From NCBI RefSeq assembly GCF_000002235.5, contig NW_022145611.1, forward strand, positions 22,599,713 through 22,663,712: a stretch of DNA of 64,000 bases. Reading direction: 5' to 3'. Made by a program: the position numbers and the translations under genes. The notes under the pieces are model-generated. The model was not told the origin of the DNA. It ran no database searches and worked only from the letters and a program-made list of their open reading frames with translations. How positions within the stretch are numbered: the first letter of the stretch is position 1; the number at the start of each line of letters is the position of its first letter. Below are positions 1-11,800 of the stretch, piece by piece. Source of the stretch: Strongylocentrotus purpuratus. Its lineage: Eukaryota; Echinodermata; Echinoidea; Camarodonta; Strongylocentrotidae.

Positions 1-503
1 ATGATTTGCCATTAGCTTTGGTAGATCCCTTCCTTTCTATATTGCCTATTAATCTGATGTCCCATAGTAAATGATTTTTTGTGGAAGAGCGGCAGGGTAG
101 GCTGCATATTAACTAGCTTCCTATATTTCTGCAAGGTATCATAAAGACTCCCGACTCCCGGGGGAGTGTTTTGTCCAAAATAAGATGTCAGGCATTGCCG
201 AAAGAGGCATCTATCAAAAGCTAGGCCGGTTGGAGGGGGTTTGCATGCAGCTCTGTATCCATGGTTTGCATTTTTAATGAGCCTGCAATTGCATTGTAAT
301 GGATGCATTATTGGTGGGTTGGGCTTGACATGAGGGTAAGCCTGGGGCGCAATGGGTTCATCTTCCCCGACTGCTTATAAAAATCATACCTACCCAGGGC
401 CAGCCCATCAAAATGAGAGATCATAACGAGGGCTGTGTTCAAGAAAGGGCTAGCATTCTATAATCTCTTGTAGCTGGATACCTAGTTGAAGCAAGCAGGG
501 ACC
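1..503 (+). promoter_or_regulatory. Candidate promoter and 5' UTR of the bHLH-PAS gene
   Basis: This stretch is visibly richer in G and C than the AT-rich intron that follows. It contains TATAAAA at 376-382, about 128 bp before the candidate start codon, which would place a transcription start near 405. An in-frame stop at 483-485 means the reading frame cannot start further upstream in this exon. Octamer-like TTTGCAT motifs lie at about 240-272. The promoter role depends on the 504-565 exon being real; no initiator could be confirmed. Confidence 0.35.
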
Positions 504-565
504 ATGGATTGTCTATATTGTGATATCCCACGAGCACTATTCTCACCAGCTCTTGATACCAGTGT
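504..565 (+). CDS. NPAS3: Candidate first coding exon of the bHLH-PAS gene
   Basis: The ATG at 504 has A at -3 and G at +4, a strong start context, and the same frame has a stop just upstream at 483. The exon encodes [20 protein letters not shown] plus two bases. It ends at a consensus GTAAGT donor (566-571), and unspliced reading meets TAA at once. The next exon needs exactly two upstream bases, so GT joins G to make a valine codon and then IAAIRKERS. No similarity of these 20 residues to known NPAS N-termini was recognised. The N-termini of this family are poorly conserved, so the call rests on phase, start context and donor only. The true first exon could instead lie outside the window. 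Confidence 0.5.
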
Positions 566-3500
566 GTAAGTTTCTAAACTTCTTTGCTTCCTCACATCTC
601 TTTTTAAAACAATTCAATCTTTTCTTAGACTGATACTACTCTATCCTGATTTAGGTTTCAGTGTGACCCGTTCCTTCACTTCTTTTCAACTTCTTAAAGT
701 GTTAAAATCAAAAAGTGCATGGTGAATTTAGATGATATTGTATTTGATTGTTTTCTTGTTGTCTTGGAAATTAGTTCTTAGTTTTGATACTAAAAATAAC
801 ATATATTGGCAGATTGGGGAAATGTAGGACGTGGGAAGGGATATCCTCTATCATATGTTGCCATTGAACAGGATGTATGTGCTAACTATTTGACCTAATA
901 CTAGGGTCCATGTTATCAATGTTATAGTCCTGTTCTTTGATATGGATGGAACTATTTGATTTGGTGAATGTTATCAACACACTAACTGTAGTTGAGAGAC
1001 AATTTTACGAATCCATTCTTTTGGTTTTATTCTTTCGTTGAATTCTTTCGTTGAATTCTTTATATCCAAACTTGTTCCTAGTTCACCAATTAACAAGAAA
1101 AGACTTGATGTTCATATTTATTTCTTTTATCTCAATATCATAGCGTATCTATGGAATATGTTTCAAGAATATTTATGAAACAGCTTGTTTTTCTCCTTCG
1201 TCTTTACAATATGTAGAGAATCATTGACCATTCATGATGATATTATTAATGTTAGATTTTCAAAGAATTGATAGTGGTTCCTCATGTTGTGTATGTATTT
1301 CATTAAAGAAAATGATTGATGCTGTGTAATGTATTTCATGAATTACATTTGCAATGTAATTACATGATTGCTTTTAGCTTAGATAAAAACAGAAAATGAA
1401 CATACACAGGATAAAGTATCACTTCATCTATCTGGAAAATAAAAAAGAATATGGTTCATTTAAAACCAAGGGTTCTGAAAACAGACTGATACTCCTGCTT
1501 TGCAACCTAGATAATCTTAAGAACAATTTACTTCAATAGGGCTTTTAAAGCTAATTGTATGCATTTAAGCTTTCCAAGCGAAATATTGGTATCATCATTC
1601 ATTTCCTCACCAATAATCAGTGCGAGTCAAAAGGATGGGATAATGTCAGGTTTGGCTCTTGATAAAACTTGGCAACAAGTCTCTCTTTTTCTTCTTTCCC
1701 CCGAACCCTGTCAAGTCGAGTTGAGCCAAGAATCCATTTTACCACTTCATTAATTTACTTGATTGATCAAAGCAACGGCAGCTTTACATGAACAAACAAG
1801 AAATGGCTCATTTCAATAGTCTAGTCACAGACACATTACAATACTCATTGTGTATAAGCCACTCAGCATCAATGGTGCAAGAGTGCACAATCAGTCGCGC
1901 ATTGGAAAGTGATCCGTCTCAATTGAAAGTTACATCAGCGTGGAGAAGTTTATCCACTTTACAGAAATCATCGAGAATGAAGGAAGAGGGAAAATAGAAC
2001 ATGATGGAACACTCTGCCAGGAGCATTGGTCAGATCAACCATCACTCTTTCACTCTATAAAGATCTCTAAGTACCAACATGATTGCAGGATGAAGGGAAA
2101 GAGAGACAGACAAGAAGAAAAAGACGTTGATTGTGGCGTAGCTAGCGCAGCCGGCTGGAAAGCGGTGGTTTGATGAATTTATTCAGTGAGACCTTCATAT
2201 CTTGTGGTCAACTGGAAGAGTTTCAAGAGGATCTGATTGATTGCGGTTTAGATGGGAAGGCAATTTGTAGAAACCTCTGAATGATTAAATAAACAAAAGA
2301 GATAACACTTGTCAATCTGGTTGTGATTCACTTTCTTATTCAAGAAGTATGAACTGAAAATCTAGTAAATCAGCTATAATTACATAATCAATTGTTTGTA
2401 TTGATCACTAAAAGTAATATAATTTAACAAAAAATATTTCCATCATGCAATCTATCAAATAAACACCATACAGTCAAATCATTTTGTAGTTCTTTTTATT
2501 TCTTGACAAATCCTAGCTACATTGGATCATGGTTAGCTAATTCTATAGGACCACATTCACTTTTACCATGTAAAAAGAGACAGACTTTGTGATCCATTAA
2601 AGAATGTGTTGAGTCTATAATTTTGTTAAAGGTAAAGACCAGTATTGGTAATGCCCCAATTTCAAAAAATGAAATGGAAGCTCTCATTACCAATCATGTG
2701 AAAGAATATGTTTTGACTAATACATGATGATAAAAAAATTTGCAGGGAAACCGCCTACTAATTCATATATTTGGTAAATTTGTTTCTCTCATGGTCTGTG
2801 AGAGATATTGGGTAGTCCCATATACATCTTTCTGTGTATAGTGCTTGTAACTTTAGAAAGAATGGGCCAAATTTCTTATCATTTTGATGATTCCAGAACC
2901 TTGCATATGCTAGATGCTAGATGATCAACCTTTTCTGATCGATTCCACAACGTTTCTTTCACAATGCAATCTCATGACCATAACTGGTCTTTACCTTTAA
3001 GTTGCCTTTGTAACAATGAAGTATTGCTTGCTCTAATGATATAGATATATTCTGAATGAACACATTCCTTTCTTAAATTTATCCTGGCAATATTACACCA
3101 TAAGATTAAGATGATTCTAATTGTTTTATACCTGGAACTGCCAACTTCTAAGTACTTCCTAGTATTCCTTTCAGTATTCAATGGTAGCCATTGATAATCA
3201 TAATATACCTCTTGTCATATTGAGTACTTACATGCTCATAAGGAAATTCCTGTCTAGCTAAATATATTTTAGAAGGTGTAATTATCTGAATCTGTATAGA
3301 TATTAAAAAGGACAGTAGATTTTGGATGAAGAGCCAAATAATACAATACCGGTATTACTCGTCTCTAAGAATTAAAATCACAGTTTATTAGTCAGTATTA
3401 TTTTGCTAATTTTAATGTTAACTTTTATAGATGAATTTTTGTCTGGAATTTTACAATAATTTCATATTGGGAAAACATTTTTTTTTTTTTTTTTTTTTTT

Positions 3501-4602
3501 TTGGGGGGGGGGGGGGTCCTGCATCACTTGATGATTCTCAAGAGACATGCCTGTAATGTAGAATCTTCTGCTGTGATGCTAAATTCATATTTATTTTTGT
3601 TTAATAATTGCATTTTTTAAAGCTAAATCATAGATCCTATAACTACCAGTTTTCAATTTAAATAAATATGTATACAATTTTTTGTAATTGTTTGCATTAA
3701 AGTTTTTGACTGAACTTGTCATAAAAGGTAAGAAATATGTAAGTACCTATCAGACTACACCCTGTCCTATCCTGCACATATCGAGAGAAGATTTACAGAT
3801 TAAAAATAACAGTGTATGTTTTGGGGCACGTATGAGTCATCAAATACATCTATCCAATTTGCATATTAATTTCATATTTCTTTCCCATTGAACTCCCATT
3901 AGCATTTAGATTAATATTTGTAATGGAACATGTCCCTTTGGTAAATAGCCGTGGCATGGAAATGCATTGGTTTGTATATGACAAAATGTTATCTTTCACT
4001 TTCTAAAGATTATCATAATTATGCAGGAATTCATACATGTTTGAATGGCAATAACCATATTTAGATAAAAGTACCATAGAAATACATATATACATTCAGT
4101 AAATATTAGGTGTATGTAGGATTACAGAATGCTTCAACATATGTGCGCTTTTTATTTTAGATCACAATATCCCTTCTTAGCAAACTTAACATTTTTGCAT
4201 TTAGAATATGAAAAGGTCATTGATGTATTAAAAGTACAACAATTAACAATAACAAGAATTGTAAGAAGAACAATATAACATAAACTACATAAGTAAAAAC
4301 AAGTAATTTATTCTCTGTAAATGCTAGATTGCTCTCTCTCTCCCTCTCTCCTTTCTCTTCTCTCTGTCTCAACCTGTCTTTTTATTTCTCTTTCCCTTTT
4401 TCTCCTATAGAGGATGAAATGTTACGTTTACTGTCGTTCTAAACCACCCCTCCTGTAGGAACTATATGTTGCAGAGAGTAATTCTAGGGAGGAAATCTGT
4501 TGCAAAATCATATTTATGAGTCAGCAATCAAATGTTCATCAGCTTCATCATGTCATATCAAGGGATACTAGATGGAGGAATGTTACCCTGTGATCAGGAG
4601 GA

Positions 4603-4656
<54 letters not shown>

Positions 4657-7600
4657 TAGAGAGAGAGAGAGGGAGAGAGAAAAAGAGAGAAAAATGAAAA
4701 TGAAAAAAGGTGCAACATGATAGTAAACAATACATATCTATATGGTTGTTTTTTTGTATTGACGGAGGGAGGAAGAGAGAGAGAGAGAGAGAGGCTGGGA
4801 GGGAGAGAGACACACACCCAAATTACAAAAGAGATGGGTAGGCAGAGAAAAAGGGGAGATTGAGAAAGATGTAATTACAATAAAATATTAATTAGAGGAA
4901 TATACAAGTAAGTAGATGGATTTGACAATTGGTGGAAGAAACTAAATAATATACAAAGAAAGGAGTGATGACAGTAGAGATAGAGGCATGCTTGCAAAAT
5001 CAATAAAGTATCATAATTATTGCATAAAATGAGGGGATATTATTGTAAGAACAGAGAAACTGACAAATTGAAAATACCAATTTTGTCATTTGAAAACTTG
5101 GCTCACCCCTCCATGAAATATATAGAGAAATGTACTATGTTTCCAATTTAAGATCATCAGAAAAGTGCACAAACAATATGGAGGAAATAGGAATTCAGAA
5201 GTAAATGTAAAGAAAGAAAGAAAAAAAAGCTATATTATAAGGGAGAGAAATAAAGAGCCAGGGAAGGGGGTAAATATAAGAATTAGAAGCATCTATAAAC
5301 AGAAGTACTCCAAAAGACAAAACAGAATGAGAGACCCAGGGAAAGTGTCCTTAGGCAATTTATCAAGGTTTATTACTCAAAGACGCACCCTATCAAAGTC
5401 GTGTATCTATACTTTTGTCTATATATGTCTGTTCTGATCTTAGTGAGTCAGCAATTGTACTTAATTCTTTTGAATGGCAGGCTTGGGTACATCGTCTTCA
5501 AGACACAAGGGTATGGAGAGTAGAAACCCGGGAAGGGAAAATTACTGGGAACGAAAGTACAGTTGATACCTGCAGGCAGGATATGGGAGGCAGTCAGAGA
5601 AAGAACAAGTGACATTTCTTGTCAAATCTCCCAAATTAAGTGTTTTATCCCAGCAATGAATTGAAGTGGGTTGGAATCCATCCCCAGCACTTTTCTTCTC
5701 TCTGTTTTTCCTTCACCATAGGTATGCATGTATGTATAGCTCAACTTCTTATATTCTCAGTGCTTCCCTTTTGGTCTCTTTAAGCCTGCTCTCTGATGCA
5801 TCGGCATTTTTCAAACATACAATTAGATGGGTTTGGAAGGCAGGAACATAAAGTCCATAAATATTCAAACAAATTTGGGCTTAAAGCAAGATAGCCCTGC
5901 CCAAAATGAGTTTATTCATTGAGTAGGAAATTCGATTAATAATCCCACCTAGACTGAGGAAAAGGCTAAGGTTAATATCTGCATAAATTTGTCAAAACAT
6001 GGATTACGGCCTTGGAACATCAAACATATTTCAATTTCTCAGTCCATTGTCTAAATAGAACAGAAATAGAAGGGCCATTTACTTATTATTGGTCTATCTT
6101 CTTCATATTTGTCCATGGGATAAAGAAGAACAAATATGAGTTTGGGTTCAATGCTATATTGTAAGAAATTTCAAACAGGGCATCAATTTCAAAGAATGTC
6201 AAAACACAAAAAGAATATAGCCCAAACTAAACTTAGTGATAAATGTCTTGTCTGTATGAGTGATGGAAGATTTGTGCAATTTTTGCAGACACTTTCAAAT
6301 ATTCCGGGGGGGGGGGGGGGGGGGGGGTGGGTGGTAGTAGATCATAATATTAGCAACATGTTAAAGCAGAATGTGAAGGCAAAGCCATATATAATAACAG
6401 ATGCTTATTATTCATGGGATAATATATAATTTGAAATCTTTTTCATGTTGCATTTTGTCTGCCTTCCATTTTCATGTACCTTGTTTTTTTATAATGCTGG
6501 AATTGATATTAAGCGGATAGCATAGCTGGAGATAAGTCATAGCGAGGTTTGAAGATCTCTTCTTTTCAGAAAGTATAAATTTGGGTATGTTTTCAACCTG
6601 AATTCCCTTAATCTCATGCAGATTTTAGTCAGGTAATGTTCAGATAATATGTATGGATGTTTTCTGAGGTGAATGCCTTCAGGCAATATGCTCCTCATTA
6701 GAAATTCATGTGTCGACGAACTTGTGCAAATCATCCATATGAGTTTCAATAAAAAAAAAAAACCTTATTTGTATGAATTGTTTTGGTATCATATTGATCC
6801 AACTATAGATGTAAGGACAATAAGAGTGAAGTGGGAGTGAAATAAGAGATGTTTAGTCGACAGATATGAATTTTACACCTCTAGGGCCATTCGCCTTGCT
6901 GATCTTGATGTACTGTCTAAAAAAAATTGAGTGATCACGGACGTCACTCCTCTGGAGAGTGAAAATGTAGTGAAAATAGAGTGAACATTCACTCTTTTCT
7001 TCTTAGAGAGCACTCTAAAATCAATCGATTTTCACTCCTAAACAAGTGATTTTTTGTATTGTATTGTATTGGTTTATTGAGATAAAAATCATTGGACATG
7101 CAGCTAAAAGCTGAAATTGTTCAATTTACAGAGTAAAAAGTACATGGCATAACATTGCATTGATAACACATTAAAATATATAGAACACTTAACAAATATT
7201 GTGTATATTTAAATATGATTTACAGTTTCATTGATGATATAAAATTGTCATTCGTTTTACATGAGATAGAAAGTTGATAATTAACAATTTACAGGTTTAT
7301 TGCAACAGTGATATGTAGGTGGGATAATATTTAGATGTTTATACAGATAGTCAGAACACTCAGCAAAACAAAACATAAAACTACTCACAATGATCACTGA
7401 CGACAATACACCAGGACATACACGTTGGTTCGACTGAAAATCCAAAATGTTATTATAAATATCAACAAAAGTGTATGTTTAAGAGGAGCAGACAAAAAAG
7501 TATGGGCCAGCAGCATGACAGCGCCCTCTTGAACACGGACGTCACTCCCAAGAAAGTGAAAATAGTGTGAGAATTCACTCTTTTTTTTAAAGAGAGTACA

Positions 7601-8653
7601 GTTTTTGTTTTTGTTGTATAGTTTTAGAATTTTGTTTGCAGTATCATCCATAAAGCCATGTTATATTATTGATGATGAGTGGGGTCTATTCACTACATAC
7701 CGGTATGGCTCTATATGATATTCACAAATGCTATATACTTGTCACATCTGTACAATTCTCATTATATAGTACATTATATAATCTTACATGTTACAACAGA
7801 CTACTGTTCCATTACTGCCCATTCAGATCGAAATTCCATTTCATAACATGACGTCATTTAATTATGATGTATATATTTAAAGTTCAAGCAGCTTTGACAA
7901 AATAAAGTACCTACAAAATCAGGAGGAAAGGAGGATAGAATATTTTTACTATATACCCTCCAAACCAAGACAAGAGCTGGCCCAGCTAAAAGACATAATT
8001 TGAGGTTTTGTCTTGATTGTATTTGAGTTGAAGCAGTGATGATGATGATGTACTGTTACCATCCTCCTCCTACCGGTAGACTCTGAAGACCAGTCATTGA
8101 AGTATGCATTAATGCAATCTCAAGCAGTTGAAGAGTCAAGAGAGAGGGGTGAGAGGAGTGGTGGAGGTGGGTTCGGAGGTAAGAGAGGTAGAGAGAGAAT
8201 AAATGAAGAGATTGAAATATATAGTTGGAGGGAGAGAGGGAGGGAGAGATAGAGAGGGGAGAGAGGGAGGGAGAGAGAGGGACGGAGGGAGGGAGAGAGA
8301 GGGAGGGAGGGAGGGAGGGAGGGAGGGAGGGAGAGAGAGACAGACAGACAGACAGAAAGAACAAGAGAGTATGTGCGAGATAAATTGACATCTATACTAA
8401 AAAAAAACTTATATACTTAGAGAGAAAGAGACAGGCAAACAGGAACAAAGACAGGTAGAGAGGAGGTACAGTAAATTAGGTAGCAATTTGGATATAAAGA
8501 AAAGAAGTAGAAACATTAAGAAAAGTTGTAAGTATAATGATAACTAGGGTACAAATGTCTGAATAGTGACATTTAGGGAGGAAGAGAAAGAAGGGGGAGA
8601 AAGAGGGAGATAGAGAGAAAGAGATGGGGAGCAAAAGATGGAGAGAGAGAGGG

Positions 8654-8693
<40 letters not shown>

Positions 8694-8785
8694 TGGAGAG
8701 CGAGAGATGGAGAGAGAGAGAGATAGAGAGAGATGGAAAGAGAGAAGGAGAGGGAGGGAGAGAGAGAGATAGATAGATAGAAAGA

Positions 8786-8817
<32 letters not shown>

Positions 8818-11800
8818 GAGATGGATGGATGTTGAGGGATTACAAGATAAAAAGATGCTTTGACTGAAGACCTATAGCTGAAAGAGACGGACCTTATAAC
8901 CAAGGGAGAACTCTTTTGTGGGTTAAAACAGACGAGGACATGGGGGAGTGTTATGAGAGCGGTTGCAAGATGTCTCCCATGTCCTCTTCACTGTTTCCTC
9001 GCTCAGCGAATCCCAAGCTCCGCATCCCATCTTCCAGAGTTACCCTCATCCCGGGTAAGGAGGGAAGATGGAGGATGGGCCGGGAGATCCATTGGGAGCA
9101 GTTCTCCTAAATGCATTCTAAATGAAGGACCTTATGACTTGGTATCTGGCTTCCACATGGGACTTCTTCAATTGTAGGGTCAGATTTTGTATCTCTTTAA
9201 TGCAGCATATTTAATTCATTGATAATCAGCATGGTATATGACTGTTACCTCTTTACAGCACCTAGGTATTCATTCCATATTTAAGAATTTTGTTCATATA
9301 ACCTTGCCACTGAATGATGTATGATTTTTGAGAAATGTGTATTAGAGTCAATTATTTCCCACAGTGCGTAGTGGCACTTGACCTGTAATGTTTTAAGATG
9401 TTTTTAAGACATTACAATTTTGTATTGTTTACCAAATTCAAAATAATCAGAGAATGCAGATTGTATAAAACTATAAACACAAACATTAGACGGTCAACAG
9501 TCATGAATGGTTTGTTTTCAAAGTTTGAAAATGATTATTTAAGTTACTAGATTCCCTAGTTCCTTTACAATTGTAACCATGTCAAGAAATCATTTCTTTA
9601 TTAATTTAAAATCCTTAACGTAGTGCTCTAGAGTTATTTAGACTTGATTTTAGATGTTGGAAGGCCTTATTAGTTTGAAATGTCCATATAGGCTTTTTAA
9701 TTGTATTTATCGTGAAAGCGTTTAGGATGTCATTAGACTTTTAGAAAAATGCCAGGCACCACATACATTTTCAGGGTTAACACAAATGATCTCACAAGTT
9801 ATAAAAAAGTTGCTAGATTCAAGTAAATCTATTTTGTGAATTCACATGACTAATAAAAACCACCCTTTTTAAAACAGAGAACAAATAGTTTTCTGTTTTG
9901 TTTTTGTGCAAAATGTTTTATTCAGAGTGTACTTCAATGAGATAAGACTTTGTGTAAATAGATGCTCTGTATAAAATCAGTATTACTTTATTTTTAGTAG
10001 AATTTACAACCGATGACAGTTCAAAGCTTTCACGTTCCATCCTGCGTTTCCATTTTCCTCTCTGATGCAGGATTGCTGCTATCAGGAAAGAGCGATCTCG
10101 GGATGCAGCTCGATCAAGGCGTGGCAAGGAGAACTACGAGTTCTACGAGCTAGCGAAGCTTCTCCCCCTTCCTGCGGCCATCACCAGCCAGCTGGACAAG
10201 GCATCGATCATCAGACTGACCATCGGCTATCTTCACATGAGGCACTTCTGTATTCAAGGAGACCCGCCTTGGCATAACTACCCAGAGAACATCTCAGCAC
10301 CTACCAACTCATCCAGACACCTCTCAGTACTGCAAGGTAAGCACCAGAAGCAGAAATATAAGGATGGGTGTTAAGCACTTTTGACACCTGTTTCGTGCAT
10401 CCAGTTATATGTTACACCTATGAAGTAAATATTAGAATAGAAGGGGATAAGTGTAAGAAGAGGGCAAACATACAGGTGCTTTAATTTATATACCAACTAA
10501 GGGTTGGGTGTTAGCGTAGGGTAGCACTTTTGACACCAGTTTCATGCATCCAGTTATTTGCTACACCTATGAAGTGGATATTAGAATAGAAGGGTGAGGG
10601 GGATAGGTGTAAGAAGAGGGCAAACATACAGGTGCTTTAATTTATATACCAACTAAGGGTTGGGTGTTAGCATAGGTTAGCACTTTTGAAACCAGTTTCA
10701 TGCATCCAGTTATTTGTTACACCTGTGAAGTGAATATTAGAGTAGAAGGGTGAAGGGGATAGGTGTAAGAAGAGGGCAAACATACAGGTGCTTTCATTTA
10801 TATACCAGTTCATGCATCTAGGTCTTTTGAAGACCGATGGGTGCTAGAAGGTGATACTGTTGGTAGAAAGGAAGTATAGAAAGTGTTGCTTGTAGTATCA
10901 CCGGTTCCTTGCATCCAGTCCTTTTAAAATATATGAATACCGGTTCGGCATTGGAATGATTATTAGAAGGAAAATGTGGAGGAAGAGTGTTTTAGAGATG
11001 GGTAGGCATCTTGGTAAATATATGCATCACCCTTTTTCTACCAGTACAATCCATCCTGTTCTTTGGAAGACCTATGAGAAATGCAAAGTGAATATGCTTA
11101 TTAGAATGAAAGGGTGAATTAAGAGGGCCGTTACAAGAAGAGGGGTATGATGGTAAAGGCGCACCACATTTTCTACCGATTCCATATCCAATACTTTTAA
11201 AAACTTACGAATACTCCAAGCTGAAATGATCATAAGAATGAAAGTGTGGAGGATGGGTGTTTTAGAGGGTGGTTTATATGATAAAGGTGCATCACTTATT
11301 TTCCACCAGTTCAATGCTCCTGGAGTTCTTTGAAAGAGCTATGAGTTATGAGAGATGAAATAATTTGTAGAATAGAATTGAGAAGGGGAATCGGTGTTAA
11401 AAAGGGGATAAAATTGTAAAGATGCCCTTTTTATTCATATTTTAAAAAGAATTCCTTGTATTTAAATTCTGTGCAATGCATATATCAGGTTTTGTTGATA
11501 CCTTTGTTTTCTTGTAGGACGTTATACACATGTCCAGTCAGGAACCCATGCCATTGCAAGAGAAGTATATGAACATCACCTTGGAAGTCATATATTACAA
11601 GTAAGTATTATATATCACATATTAGTTATATATAATGTTGTACAGTCAAACCTGTCTGTAAAGACCACCCAAGGGAAACACAAAAAGTGGTCTTTGTAGA
11701 CAGGTTCCTTTAGTACATGTTTCAATGATAAACCATTTTCAAGGGAAACTAAAAATGTGGTCTTTGTAAACAGGTGGTCACAAAGCAGGTTTGACTGTAT

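Larger units (their letters stand above)
566..10070 (+). other. Intron 1 (9.5 kb) of the bHLH-PAS gene
   Basis: The intron is AT-rich and no exon is established in it. It carries a TTAA-flanked MITE (2626-3000), a T-run then G-run (about 3478-3516), GA microsatellites (about 4607-4812, 8220-8350, 8575-8830), a G-run (about 6305-6327), a duplicated 80-bp motif around a LINE-like tail (6936-7600), and a GC-rich exon-like island (about 8930-9115). The stretches 566-2600, 3520-4590, 4820-6300 and 9180-10060 show no further recognisable structure; the short open frames in them look like chance frames. Confidence 0.5.

Noticed and set aside
12-308. 98-residue minus-strand frame at the left edge
   Set aside because: There is no similarity or splice support, and the region reads better as promoter-like flank of the plus-strand gene.
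8056-8903. Ser/Leu/Pro-rich minus-strand frames of 111 and 119 residues
   Set aside because: They follow GA microsatellites and show no domain, splice or start support.
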